Assembly: GCA_019914995.1 (NCBI GenBank)
Contig: CM034145.1
Coordinates: 4,161,262-4,225,261, forward strand
Origin: Acanthochlamys bracteata
Taxonomy: Eukaryota > Streptophyta > Magnoliopsida > Pandanales > Velloziaceae
DNA length: 64,000 nucleotides
Reading direction: 5' to 3'
Part shown: positions 48,000 through 61,504 of the stretch, piece after piece
Numbering within the stretch: position 1 is the first letter of the stretch
Layout: every line of letters begins with the position of its first letter
Program-made: the position numbers and the translations under genes
Notes under the pieces: model-generated
Database searches by the model: none
What the model was told of the DNA's origin: nothing
Seen by the model: only the letters and a program-made list of their open reading frames with translations

Positions 48000-49989
48000 A
48001 TGTCGACGGCGATCCCAAACCGGCAGCTATTCATCGACGGCGAATGGAAGCCTTCTACACGTGGAAATCGGATACCGATCATCAATCCCGCAACAGAAGA
48101 AACCATCGGTCCGTTCGTTTTCTCTGCAATTTTTTTCCATCCTGTTCATGTTCTCTTCAGTACTTCTCTTCTGTTCTTTGAAGATTGAGATTTGGTTTTG
48201 GATTTTATTTATTTCGTTTTTTGTTGTTGTAGGTGATATTCCGGCGGCGACGGCGGAGGACGTGGAACTCGCAGTGGAAGCTGCACGGAAAGCGCTGACT
48301 AGGAATGGAGGCCGCGATTGGGCTCGCGCATCTGGCGCCGTCCGTGCCAAATACCTCCGAGCTATTGCTGCTAAGGTTCGTGAATTGAATTCTCCTCTCA
48401 TTTCTGGAGCGATATGCTTGAAGGTATTTTATTTTAGAGTTTAGGAAAATTCTAGAACTGCCTGTAGGTAATTAGACAACAAGCGGGGTTGTGTAAGTGG
48501 TAATAATCGTGACCACTGATGTAGATTACTGAGTTGGAACTTATTAGATTTGTGTAATATAGATTATATCATGTTTGGAAAGCTTTGTTTAGTTTGACTT
48601 TATTAAAGCATGAATTCACGGTTGGAAGTTTAGACTGACCATTTCAATCATGCTTAGCTTGAAGTTTCTTCTACAATACTCATACATTTCAAAGGTGAAC
48701 TTTTTATGTGCTTGAACCGTACTAGTTTTGGTAAATCTAGTTAGAATCCTGGTATCCTACAGTTTACTAAGGTCTACGTATCAGAAGTAGTTCATGTATA
48801 ACTTCTCCACCATGGACGTAGGAGCCCATCAGTACCCAGCTTTGCTGTTGTAGTTGAAACTTGCTTTTGCTAAAGGGTGATAGAAAATAAATAGATGTGT
48901 GGTAGAGAGAGTATTCAAAGGTAGTTTACCATACTTCTCTTTCGCATCGTCATGGTTTTTAATTCCTAAACAGAAGTCAACCACATTTGTCACAGTGCGA
49001 ATTGTTGATGAAAGAAGTTATAGAAGTATGGAGCACATCTATGATTGTGTGGGAACTGAGGTTAAGCTTGAGCTTTTTGTGCTTAAACATGAAATGAAGA
49101 CACCAAAACAGGAGTGTTTGTTTGAGTTAGTGAATTCATTCAGTCATATTAAATTAAATGTGAAAACAGTCCACCAATGCCATTATCCTCAAATAGAAAG
49201 AAAAATAAATAAATAAATAAATAAATAATCATGAAAACTTTGTTTCTTCTCTACTTTATAGGAAATTCCCATATACTTACTTTTCAATTGGCGAATAGCC
49301 TCCATCTAATGTCACCTGAAATTCATTTTTTCTGGATTTCTTGTAAGCTATGCCAACTTATCATTTGCTCTGGTGCAGATAACTGAGAGAAAGACAGAGT
49401 TGGCAAAGCTTGAGGCACTTGATTGTGGGAAACCTCTGGATGAAGCAGCATGGGACATGGTATATTTCATGTTTTTACAGAAGTATCAAGTAAATCATGT
49501 TCCTGTCATAGATACTGAAGCATTTTTTGTTTCTTTGCTTGCATTCAGGACGATGTTGCTGGATGCTTTGAGTACTATGCAGATCTTGCAGAAGGCTTGG
49601 ACAAAAAGCAAAGAGCTCCAGTTTCTCTTCCTATGGAGAACTTCAAGTGCTATGTTCTTAAAGAACCCATCGGAGTTGTAGGGTTGATAACCCCTTGGTA
49701 AGCACAATCTATGCTTTCGTTCTAATTTGAATATTATGTTGAGCTGTCCTTTATGGTACATCACTGGCACGTTTTGCTAGTTTGGTATTCTATATTGTTT
49801 TAGCAAGCATATTTGAGCTTCAATTCTTTGGAGTCCTGCTTTTTCACCATTCATATATTCTTAAAATAGTCATAGCTCTGTTGAAGTAATTCTGATGATG
49901 TACAAGTAATCTGGTGGAACTTTGCTACTATTGGGACTGGTCTCAAGCATTTACTGCAACTTTTTTTTTATTCGTGATATGTGATGCCC

Positions 49990-50038
<49 letters not shown>

Positions 50039-53000
50039 TGCGCGCGCGCATACACCCCCACCCTATCTACTTGTAAGAACCCCATTCTGGTATACTGATG
50101 TACTGCACTATCTCATCTTTCTATAGTGTTCTCTACAGTCAGGATCATTTGATCCATACATGATCTTTAGTGCAACATAACTTATGATTTTTGATGGGCG
50201 CTTTCCTAGATAATGTTTCCTTTATAAATTATACAAGCTTGCAAAGTGAATTAGCAAATTCAAATTTCATAGTCCGAAATGCTCCAAGATACAGTGCTCT
50301 TAGAGAAATAATACCATAAACAGAATAGGTGTCTAGAAGAACATATGAGAAGCATTTGATGTCATAGCCACTGGATTCACTATGCCCCATAGTAGCCGTG
50401 GCCTGGGTTTGTTGATTACAGTTTCTACCCTTGGATTGAGTTGGATTCATGTTTTGAAAGTAGAATGAATTCAAAACATAGTGACATGCAACCAAATGAC
50501 CTTCCTTCAATTCCCTTTGAAAGTGTATACAAACTGATCTCCTTTTGTATTAGGCATCCTGACTGATCCTACGTCAGTTACTGCATTTTAACATAGGTTG
50601 TGTACTGCATCCCCAAACCCATACCATGACCAGACAGATCCCATCATCCAGGTAACTTTTCTGGCGATGAGTGTCTGTCAACGATGCCCGGAAACAAGAA
50701 AAAGGAAGAAACGGATTACTAAACTACATCGGTCTGTTTGGTTATTGAGTAGTACATCATATCAAGATATCTTTGCTGAATTAGGCAATGTAACATAGAG
50801 AAAGCGCAAGTCAGTCCTGAAAACACTAGAATTTAAAGATTTGACAGGAGAAATATGGCTACTTTTTTTTGTCTTCAAGCACATTTATGTGTGTTCCCAA
50901 GAAGGTACAGAAGTTACAAAACTATGTTTCTTTGCTTCACCTTAGGTTGTAACATGAAAGTGTATAGATTTTGGGTGGTGAAAGTGGCACCATGGAACTT
51001 AGAAAACCCCTTAGAATTAGGAACCTAATTCACTCTTTCAGGTCAGTAGAATGATAGAAATGATTAGTGCTTTTCTATATCGTTTGTGGGGATATGAGAG
51101 CAAGGGCGCCTAAAATGTGTGTTATAGCTTGGTTTGTTCTTCAATGTAGCTGTTATAACCAATTATTCTGAGTTGTATCTTCATCATCATTTCATTCTTT
51201 TAGTGGCCATATTTAGTGATTCATTTATCATATGGCTGAAGTTTGGAGTACTATTCTTACACTTGTCATAGTTGCAACTGTTGGTTATAGATTTAGTTTA
51301 TATACTGATAGCTTCAGTCAGGACTTGTCTTAAATTAAGTTGGAAGAGCAAATTGAGAGTTTCTTTATATACTAATCATTAGGGCTCTTCACTTGCATGA
51401 TTGAAATTATAGAAATGTAGTTGTGCCTTTTTTGCAAATGTGTTACCTTTTTTCTCTCCCTCTGTAGGAACTATCCTCTTCTAATGGCAACTTGGAAAGT
51501 AGCTCCTGCTCTAGCTGCTGGTTGCACTGCTATCTTAAAGCCTTCCGAACTCGCATCAATGTAAGAATTGAATCATGAAATTTTAATCCTTCTTTAAATT
51601 AGTCGTCTGTTGACCTAGTTTCTTCTGTACATCAGAACTTGCTTAGAGCTTGCTGATGTATGCATGGAAGTGGGGCTTCCTCCTGGTGTTTTAAATATTT
51701 TAACTGGATTAGGTCCTGATGCTGGTGCTCCTTTAGCATCTCATCCCCATGTTGACAAGGTTCATCTCTTAACTCTTTTAAGTTTCCTCCTTAAAAGATC
51801 ATTGTTTGACTATTATTTATTTAATTGCAGTAAAGATGCTTCTTTTTATTTATCTTAGTAAAATCCTTTTTTTTTTTCTTTTAGATTGCATTCACAGGAA
51901 GCACGGCGACTGGTAAGAAAATCATGACTGCTGCTGCTGAAATAGTCAAGGTAACTTGCCTTCTCGTACCCTTTTGTTATACCAGATTTTTTATTGTAAT
52001 GGAGGGTAAATTTCTTGTGGTTGTAGAAGCATGTTCAACATGTTTACTAAGAAACATAGTGCTCTTTATTCAAATTTTCTATATGTTTTTCTGTGCTAGC
52101 CTGTATCCTTAGAACTTGGTGGCAAAAGTCCCATTGTCGTGTTTGAAGATGTGGATATCGAAAAAGGTTTGTGCTTAGATTTATTTCATTTCTTTCTTGA
52201 ACTTTTGTTTAGGAAGTAGTCTTTCTGTATATCATCCATGCTATACTAAAGATGAGGAGTGTGTCTTAATTGTTCTTGAACATGGCAGCGGCTGAATGGA
52301 CACTTTTTGGATGCTTTTGGACCAATGGTCAGATATGCAGTGCAACGTCTCGCCTTCTTGTGCAAGTAAGGATAAATTTAGATGGATCTATATATTTCAT
52401 TCTCCACAAAAAATAAATGTTGTAACTTCTGGAATTTGTAAGTTAAAGGTATCTCGATTGAGGATTCATTGAAGTAATTCGAACTTAGTTATTTTCAAGC
52501 TCGATAAAATAAAAAACCCAGAGAACTTTTGATGTCATCTCATTTTGAAAAATCTCTCTTTGCAAATTCTTAAAAGTAGAAGAAGGGCATTTGCTTATAT
52601 ACTTTCTTCTGTGTCAGACAAGAACAGTCTATTGCTATTGATGTAAACTGAACCAAGAAATGAGATATTAGTTAAGGGCTGTTTCAAAATCCTGGAACTC
52701 CACTTTCTCCTACTAGAATGTGTTTCAGTTATTCATTGAACTGAGAACTCTACTTCTATTTTCCTATTCAGAAACTCATCGTATTGTTAGAACTCCACTT
52801 TCCACTTGCAACTCACTTTCAAATAAATTAAACACAAAATTAAAACTCACTTCCAACCCACTTTTCAAAGAACTCCAGTTTTGTAAAAGTGACTTCCGCG
52901 GAACTCATTTCCACACATTTAAAGCACGCCCTAAAACAAAAGTGCCAAACAAAAGTACACTTGCTTTAAACGCAGCAAGGAATTGAGTCAACTATATTAT

Positions 53001-55880
53001 GGCGTAATCTAATACTTCAATATCTAATTAAAAAAGCAGTTCACTAGTGAATCCTCATGCTATATTCTTTTGACACTCATGGTGAATAACCTGAACATAG
53101 ACTCGCCATCAATATTATTTAAGGACATTCTAGGGCATAATCTGTTTTGGGTTGCTGATTATGAGCCTCAGTGACCTTGCACTTAGCTCTTACTCTTGAA
53201 CTTACTGAAGGATTTCTCTGCTTGTTTTGTAAACATGAAAAAGTTATACTCCTGAAACTAATATATGATTGCCATTGCCCACAACTAAAAGACTTTCTGA
53301 AAGAGGAAGCCACATCTTCATCCTTGAAGCATAACTACCAGTCTTAAGTTCAGATGTTACCAATATGAAGTGGTTAAGAAGATATCCTCAAATTTAGGGT
53401 GGTCTAGACATTACTGCATATTTAAACTACACCAAATTAGTATATTATTTATCTGAGGCACCTAGGGACTCAGGAACTGCAAGCTTTATCTTTTAAGGTG
53501 CCACTAGCTATTATGAACTTTGTCCTTCTGATGCTCTGGTCCCCATTCTTTTAGTTTATGAATATCAATGACCTCGCCATCTTTACTCTTTTCTTGTTCT
53601 CCTTAGTGCCAAATCTGGGCCTCTTAGCAGAATTGTTTTGTATATATCTTTAGGAAAGCATTGCCAAAGAGTTCTTGCAAGCTCTTGTTAAATGGGCCAA
53701 CAACATAAAGGTGTCAGATCCACTTGAAGAAGGTTGCAGACTTGGTCCTGTTGTAAGTGAGGGGCAGGTATGGGATTACAAACCATTATCGTCATGGTTA
53801 TTGATTTTGCTTCTGCAATATACTCAACTAACCAATGCCATAATATGCAAACCTGCCAATTGGTGTTCTGTGATATCCATCTTATAGTGATATATTGCCA
53901 TTGCTTCCGTGTATTACCTAAGCTTCTCTTCAAAAGCCACCCCTGACTTATCTTTAACAAAAAAAAAAAAATTTAAAATCCACTCAACCGAGTGTGATGA
54001 TTGCTTGGTAACAGTGGTGGTTCTCATTATTGCCATTGTTGTCTCATTAAGAGGACACATTTGGAGCTTTTTAATTATTGATTAATGTGTGGGTGTGGGT
54101 GGGTGGGTGTAGTACCAGATAAGAATGCCTCGCTGTTAGCTTGCTTGTGAAACTTTTTATTGTAATTTATCTTCTAAGTAAAGTGCTGTAAGGCCAAACA
54201 GGATGTTGACTTTTGGTCACTGAAAACAAACATTAAGAACCCAAATGATTCAGATTGATATCTTCATAATCCAACATTTATAGAGAGGTAGTGCACCTGT
54301 TACCAGTGGAATAGTGGACATGTGCTTCCCCCAACAAGTCTAACCATAACTTACTAAAATAATTTCAGCGATATTGAATTTTATGAAAATAAAGTGAAGA
54401 ATTTGATTTTTGAGGTTTTGGGCCTAGTATTATACCCTAGTCTTCAGGTCAGCAGCACTAGAATCTGTTTTCAATTTAGCTTAAAAATTGGCTTGTATTT
54501 AGGTAATGTTCCTCATATAATAGTCTAATGTGATAACTGTCATTTTCATGTTTACTTCTAAATGAGCTTCCATGCTCTTTTGTAATCCCTCTGCTCAGTA
54601 AGACTTGCCAGAAGTCGTACTTCATCGGTCATTGATTATAAAGAGTATGTGAAGATGTTGCTTTATAAAATGGTAACTTATATTGTTCAAATATTTCAGT
54701 ATGAGAAGATTAAGAATTTTATTTCGACGGCAAAGAGTGAAGGAGCAACTGTACTCTGTGGTGGTGCACGTCCTGAGGTTGCGTTTGCCCTCTTTGGTTC
54801 ATACTGTTTCTTTCTTTTGTGTGTATAAGATGATATAAATGTTGGTACTTTTATAAACAGAATCTGCATAAAGGGTTCTATGTTGCACCTACTGTGATAA
54901 CTGATGTGCAAACATCCATGCAAATTTGGAGGGAAGAAGTCTTTGGTCCCGTTCTTTGTGTTAAAACATTCAAAACTGAGGAAGAGGCTATTGAGCTTGC
55001 CAATGACACCCAGTATGACACTTTGAGCTATTCAACTATGAATTCTTGATGTGCCTTATGTAACTTGTGTCTACTTGTGCCTACAATTGCAGCTATGGTT
55101 TAGCTGGTGCCGTATTGTCAAAGGATCGAGACCGATGCAATCGTGTAACTGAGGTAAACTTAGACTAGGGTGTTTGTCCCGCTATTTATTTAAAGAGTAA
55201 TTAAGCATACCATTTTTTAGATAGGCTAGAGGCAGTTGTACTTGTATGGTTCTTAATCCTAATATCTTTTTACTACATTTCTCATAGGTAAGCATGAACA
55301 TTGTTTAATATTGCAATTCTTAAAAGAACTAGTTGAAAAGGGGTCTGCGTTTTATTTTTATTATTATTACTTTTTTGTCTGATATCAATTTTGGGAGGTC
55401 GGGCTTTTACTGCCTTCTCTTGATAAATCTATTGCAACTCCTGTGTAAGAATGACAAATAGTGTAAATTGACTGCATTTTGAAGTCAACTGTTTCTGTTG
55501 TAGTTACTTTATTTTGTGTAAATTGAAGGACTAGTATTTCTTTAAAAACAAATCAAACAAATTCAACAAAGTATTTCCTTTCACAGGCGATTCAAGCTGG
55601 AATTATATGGGTAAATTGCTCACAACCATGCTTCTCTCAAGCTCCTTGGGGCGGTACCAAGCGCAGTGGTTTTGGCAGAGAGCTAGGCGAATGGTTTGTT
55701 TATCTGCAAACTACTCTATGCGATCAATCGAAAGAGATTGATTTCTTATGTCACATGGAAGTGATATGACTTTAAATTGTCTTTTGCAGGGGATTGGAGA
55801 ACTACTTGAGTGTGAAGCAGGTGACTGAATATGTATCAGATGATCCATGGGGCTGGTACACTTCTCCTTCCAAGCTGTAA
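48000..55880 (+). CDS. ALDH10: aldehyde dehydrogenase family 10 (aminoaldehyde / betaine aldehyde dehydrogenase), complete
   Basis: Fifteen exons: 48000-48108, 48233-48375, 49379-49459, 49549-49697, 51468-51560, 51636-51759, 51885-51950, 52100-52166, 52289-52365, 53654-53767, 54700-54777, 54861-55012, 55093-55153, 55587-55693, 55790-55880. They total 1512 nt (503 residues), the usual length, and 15 exons is the count I recall for plant BADH genes. It oxidises omega-aminoaldehydes with NAD+, for example in polyamine breakdown to GABA. Seen: ITPWNYPLL (cofactor site and oxyanion Asn), FTGSTATGK, general base Glu260 in SLELGGKSP, catalytic Cys294 in [18 protein letters not shown], and SKL at the C-terminus, a type 1 peroxisomal signal. 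Ile444 occupies the position (441 in the spinach enzyme) where Ile disfavours betaine aldehyde and Ala or Cys allows it, so aminoaldehydes are the likelier substrates. Introns carry a MITE (52676-52931) and a compound microsatellite. Confidence 0.98.
49992..50050. repeat. compound microsatellite (CT)n(CA)n TG(CG)n
   Basis: In ALDH10 intron 4, about 15 CT units run straight into about six CA units, then TG and a (CG)n run of four to five units. Confidence 0.95.
52676..52931. mobile_element. Tourist MITE in ALDH10 intron 9
   Basis: The ends GGGCTGTTTCAAAAT and the complement of GGGCGTGCTTTAAAT are flanked by TAA at 52673-52675 and 52932-52934. 256 bp, no coding capacity. Confidence 0.85.
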
Positions 55881-57335
55881 CGTATGGCATAGTATGCTGG
55901 CCAATTTGTTCGCTTACGAGAAATATCTAGTTTATTAATGAACGTAGAGATAGTGGTCTTTATTAATGAACATAGAGATAGTGGTGCGGTGTCCAGGCAT
56001 TCTAAGTGAACATAATTTGTACAATGTGGAAATTTAATTAAATGGTGTGTTTCGCCTTCCAATTTCGGTTGCTTCAATCGGTTTATGCATATATACTTGC
56101 TTCGGCAGTCTACTTAAAGGTTTACTTCAGCTGAAAGGGTTTCATTACTCTAGCAGCAACTTCCAGCACTAAAAAGTTCGAAATTGTGTTAGCCAATGGG
56201 TGTCAAGGTAACATGTAAAGATTCTCCCGAGGAAAATGAACTTGTCCATTTCACACCTGTTTAACCAAAAAATTTGCATTAGCATTGGTGAAAGTATATT
56301 GACTTTGTGAATGTAATCCTCCTTTGAAATTCAGAAATTCTATGACATTATTTGTTGGAAAAAAAATGCAGATTCTACTCGCAATTTGCAGCATATTCAC
56401 TAATGCTTTTCAAAGAAACAGATGCCGCATAATTCTCCGTTGTGATATTCACAATGAGCCAGAAATTGCAATGTCATTCACGCCTGTGTTTTGGTTTCAA
56501 TAGCAGAAGATATAACATAGATAGTATGAACACGGAATTCCCATAAGGAATCCAAATAAATTCATGATGATCAGAAGAGTTCTCCATATATACAGATTTC
56601 ACTGTATCTAGCACAGACTAATAAAAAGCTTTTAAAAAAATAATCTGCGTATATTAAACCATAAACAGCAAGTAATTCCCCTCTTGCCACCAGCAAAAGC
56701 AATATATATCGATTGTAAGAGAGTAATGCTAAAAATCCTTCAAGTACATCGAAACACAGCCAGAGTTCAGCAGCAACATTTGTGCAAAAATGTGCTACAA
56801 CTGTCGATCATGTTAACCAACATCCGCATGGTAATACAAGCATGCTTAGAAACTTTCTACTTCTCAGCAGCAAGTGAATAAGGGAAACACTCCAAGATGT
56901 ACGAGAGCTTGTGTCTGGAAATTAGTTGACTATCAGGGAAGGGAAGAACCCGTTGAGCAGAACAATTTTTGCTCCCCTCCATGCTCAAATTTCTAGCACA
57001 AATGTAAAAGTATGTAACTGAATGGTTATAGATATTCACAGAACTTCTACAAAGTTCCATACTTGAACAGCCAATCTCATGGTTCACCTGTCTTTTCCCC
57101 TCTGATATTTACATGCTGGCTCTCTTGGCAAATTTGATTTAATTCAACAGGGCAAACACTGTTTAAGAGATTCTTTTACCGCCGGTTTCTGAGCAGCACT
57201 AAGATTCAAAAAAAGAACAAAAAGTTGCATGGCTGCTCCTTTGCAAATGCAGCCCTGCAACTTGATCAAATCAATGCATGTAAGATATCCATAACAGAGT
57301 TCTGATGCAACAGTCTGACATTGCTTGACCTGAAC
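55881..57335. other. convergent intergenic region with two 3' UTRs
   Basis: Holds the 3' UTRs of ALDH10 (+) and alpha-mannosidase II (-). A 27-bp near-duplicate ('attaatgaacgtagagatag' and 'attaatgaacatagagatag') lies at 55935-55981. No other gene seen. Confidence 0.5.
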
Positions 57336-60300
57336 TCAGATCTGTCGCTGCAAATCTAGTTTGTATGCTTGCAATTCCATGGGGGATATCAAAACATTGC
57401 CTTGTTGGGCCACATCAGCAATCTGATCAAGATACCCCAGCATTTCTGAGTCCTCATGCAAGAGATTTAATGACGTAGCCTTCACATTCAGCACGCTCAG
57501 ATCTTTAAAGATGTAATACAAGTTTACAGGCTCATCAGTCATTGTTGAGCAGTGCAGTTGGCCCTTTTTACAAAATGAAGAATCCCAACCACGCCTCTGC
57601 AATATGATCATAAATCTTGAGTCTTCAGGTTTTGACTGTGCATGCTTGAGAGGTTGTGGAACTTTCAAATTTACTATATGCAGATCACAAGGAAAAGATG
57701 AAGACAGTGGAGAAAAGGATTTTGAATTAGCTCTTAACGGTAAATTATGCAGCTTTCTACTAACAAATGCATGCAGAGGATAGTTCAAGTGGGCGCCAAT
57801 ACAATGAGAAAGAAGTGACGGTTGGAATGGCAAAACTCTATGATCTGAAGAGAGAGCAGAGACATTTGATTCTGTCAAAATATGGAAGACAACATTCACT
57901 GGACGATTATCCATCACGCCTTGCCCCAGCCCACGCCCATCATCATTGACCAACCGTCGATCTAACATAACCTCCAGCCAACCATTTTTAAGACTTGCCA
58001 CACCTAATGATTGCCTAGAATGAACTGAAAATCGTCTACCAGCTGAGTCCTGCAAGAAGGCAAGGGAAGGCATGGGATAGTAGTTTCCTTGTAAAGGGAT
58101 TTTATCATATGTCTCCCTTCTACTCATCTGGAAGCCATTGAGATCAGAATAAAAAACCCTTTTGTTCTGAATATCTGTCTTGAATCTAGCTATCAGTTCC
58201 CTGTCATTGAAGTCATGACTAAGAAGTTCGATATGATATTCCTTCTCAATAAGGAATTCCTGGACAGTACCTTTGCAATTATATATTCTTGTACTATGAG
58301 AAGAAATTGGTGCTTTGTCCCATGACATCTTTGGAACTGAATATGATTCTTGCACCAATGGACCTTCAGATAATATCAACATACCACCATCCTGAACAAT
58401 TGGTTGAGCTTCTCCATCAGGTTTGAACAAATATGCCCCTCCAGAACTAGTGTACATGCCTATGTCCTCCTCAACAACAGTTTGCCTGCCGTCATGATGG
58501 GTGACATCCTGAAGCAAACCACTTTTGCTGTCAAAAGTAAGCTTGAGATGAGTATTACTGATATCAGCTTTGTCACCTTCAACTTTGGAACAGATATATG
58601 AAGCAGGACAAGATAATCTTTCTGCTCCTTGGAACAGCTTTATCGTAGCAGGTATAGCTTTCCTGCAATGCTTGTGTCCATGGACAACATAATAGGTCTC
58701 CAGACCCAAGGCAGGAACAGAAGCTCTCCAATAAAGACGATGCTGCCCACTAGAAACCTTTTCATTGTTTTGCCATTCCGGAGAAATTTGACTTGTTATA
58801 CATGACAAGTTTGAATTTAGGACACATACATCAGGATCGGTAACAACAACCATAACAATTTCATCCCTCATTCGCTCCAATGAATTAAAGAAAACCACTG
58901 AATGAGCATAGCCTTCTTGAATATGAAGGACCTTATGCATTGGTTGGACATCATACTTCGATCTTGTTTGCTCAGGTTCAAATTCAGAAAATAGAGTAGG
59001 ATCTAATTTTTCATGAAAATCGCCTAGAAGAACTTGAACAGCCTTAGACATGAATACTTGCAAGTCATGCAATGAAATATGCATTCTTGTACCGTAGTCC
59101 TCTACAACATGGTCTTTTGCAGTTCCAGTTACTCCATCATGATGCTGGAAAAGGGACAAGTTCCTGCGAGCTGCTGTCAGCTTGTGCGCGAAACTTATAG
59201 GGAGTTTGGAGCACTGAAACTTCTGGCAGTATCCTAGCATTAATGCAGTTATTATTTCTGAAGCACGTAAGGTTTGTTCTAATACCCTATCAACTGCCTT
59301 AAAGAAAGGCCTAGAGACATAGTAGCCACTCCAGTAGTCCTGCTGCCTATCAGCATACGTGAAGAAGTCGCCTGCGAGAGAAGGAAATCCAGCTAGCTCC
59401 ACTGACCCCATCTCACCAGGACGAGAGAAGTTTATTCTTCCTGCTTCCTCACGAAGAGTTTGAAAGTAATCTTCAAGAGTTCCAAATTGGACTTCAGCAT
59501 TCAAACTATGATTAGAATTTATATAATCAAAGAGCAGTTGATAGTTACGAAACTGGACTTCAGCTTCATCAAGTCTGACATATCTGAAATCATCTCCTAG
59601 AGGCACCAAAAGTGTATTTGTCCTGTACAACGTTGACTTTTTCCTGTACTGATCCAAAAGTTTCAATGCCCTTTCCTGCACATTGCTTGGATTTGTCTCT
59701 ACAGGGTCTATCCTCCAGGGGCAGGCTTCATACCCAAATCCCCACACTCTAGCAAAATCAAATTGACAGCAGATAGCTGGCTCCGGGCCGCATGTGTGTG
59801 GAATATCATAAGAATAGAATGGCATCATATGAACAAAAATATCTGTGGTCTCCTCTGCATCCCAACTCTGCCGCCATATATATTCAAGATTCTTCTGCAA
59901 AGCTAGTTCCTTTTTCAGCTCATAATGGGTACGTTGAATTAGCATATTCCGGAAACCCATTCGCCGTAGAAGATATGCCATGGTAGCTGAGTAACCAAAT
60001 GGATCTATAGCCCAAGAATTCTTTGGGACGACCCCAATGGTCTCATTCAGCCATGTGTTTCCCTCCATCAGCTGCATATAAAACACAAGAATCACTGAAG
60101 TTCCTTACACAATGTATTAGTGGAATTTACAATTACCTATAAGTAAGGGCTTAAAGGGATAATAAGCATTCATGTTTCAGACAAGAGGAAACACAAGTTG
60201 TGTGCCTCTAAATATTCGACTTTTATTATATTAGGATTCGGACAAGCAGGACTATGAACCTTTGAAGAAAAAAAATATATACAATGACATCTAGTCAGAG

Positions 60301-61504
60301 CACCATATAAGTACTAGAAGTTCTAGATTAGCTAGACAATGACTACCAAAGGCCGCTCCATATTTCTTGTTCTGAAGGAAATGTAAATCATTGCTACTCC
60401 TTGCCATAACAGGGTATACCCTCAAGCAGTCCTAAGGCAGCCAGCAGCAGGATCATTACCCATTTGGAAGGAGGAAAAGTAAGCCAATGGAAAGCATTGC
60501 TAACTTATCAGTTACTTTTTTCATTCTGATAAGCAAAGGCTTGACCGCCATAAATATGTTCACAGCTTCAAGTAAGTGAGACTCTTAAGATGAGTGGAGG
60601 ACTCAACCTTCAAGTATTTGCTAATGCATTATGCCAAAGTACCTATGTGACTTCACTAAGCCAAAGGAGGACGTGATCATGTCTCTCAAGTATTTTTCCC
60701 AAACAGACAGTTTTAGCAACATACAAGAGAAGTATTACTTACTCTCTGATACTAAGTTAATACATTCAATCTTTAGATCATAGAATATTGGCATTTGATT
60801 TCTTTGATATTGTACTTAAACGTCCATGTCTGAGATTGCTAAAGGCAGAAACAAACTTGCATATAGTCCAGCATAAGTCAACATTCCATTGCCTGATGAA
60901 AGGAAAGACTACTACAAGGCCAATCATAAGAACAATTGAGAACAAAGGAAAAGGGGAAATGGACAAAACAGCAAAAAGAACATCAATGCAGAATTATGAA
61001 GTTAAAGTCCAAAATGAAATCACAAATTTGTGGGAAACTTGTGCCCTGAAAGAACTGTGGGCTATGTAAACTGCGTCCTAAGTGAATGGCAGGCATATTA
61101 CGCAAGTTACCAACACAGAAAGGTCATCCAAAATAGTTTCCTATTCTAGCAGAAATATGATGATTACAATTCAGATAAAAACACTTAGCAGATCAACCAA
61201 ATGCATAATTCCAAATTTGCCAAAGAACACCAAAGCTTCATACTTATGACCTTGATGTAAGTTTGTAACGTCATCTTATGACATCCCTCCACCCTCCTTC
61301 TCATAAGCATAAATTACAACATATCATCCTAAAACCAATACCTTGCAATGAAATAAATATCTGTTTCCTTAATCACATTTTTTTTCTTTTGGCAGTCCAC
61401 ATATTCCCTTGATCATTAAGCAAAGAGGTATTGGACAAGTATATGAACAGTGACAAGAAGGAAGAACATACCTGCTCAATGATAGCAAAGTAATGTGAAT
61501 TCGC
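57336..61504 (-). CDS. Golgi alpha-mannosidase II (GH38), C-terminal part (5' exons lie beyond the window)
   Basis: Two exons on the minus strand: 61504-61472 (ANSHYFAIIEQ) and 60071-57336 (from LMEGNTWLNETIG to LDLQRQI, stop TGA). They give 922 of the roughly 1170 residues expected. The enzyme trims two mannoses from GlcNAcMan5GlcNAc2 in the medial Golgi, opening the route to complex N-glycans. Seen: nucleophile and zinc-ligand Asp in NSWAIDPFGYS (codon 60003-60005), QRTHYELKK, MPFYSYDIPHTCGPEPAICC, LVPLGDDFRY with the acid/base Asp (59589-59591), TYADRQQDYWSGYY, zinc-ligand His in FQHHDGVTGTAK (59139-59141), and RQSLGVASLKNGWLEVMLDRR with DDGRGLGQG in the C-terminal beta domain. The HNDPGW zinc motif and membrane anchor must lie upstream. 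The match to Arabidopsis GMII is close throughout. The long last exon is a single uninterrupted frame. Confidence 0.97.
60072..61471 (-). other. alpha-mannosidase II intron
   Basis: Bounded by donor GT at 61471-61470 and acceptor AG at 60073-60072. No element with clear ends was recognised. Confidence 0.8.
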
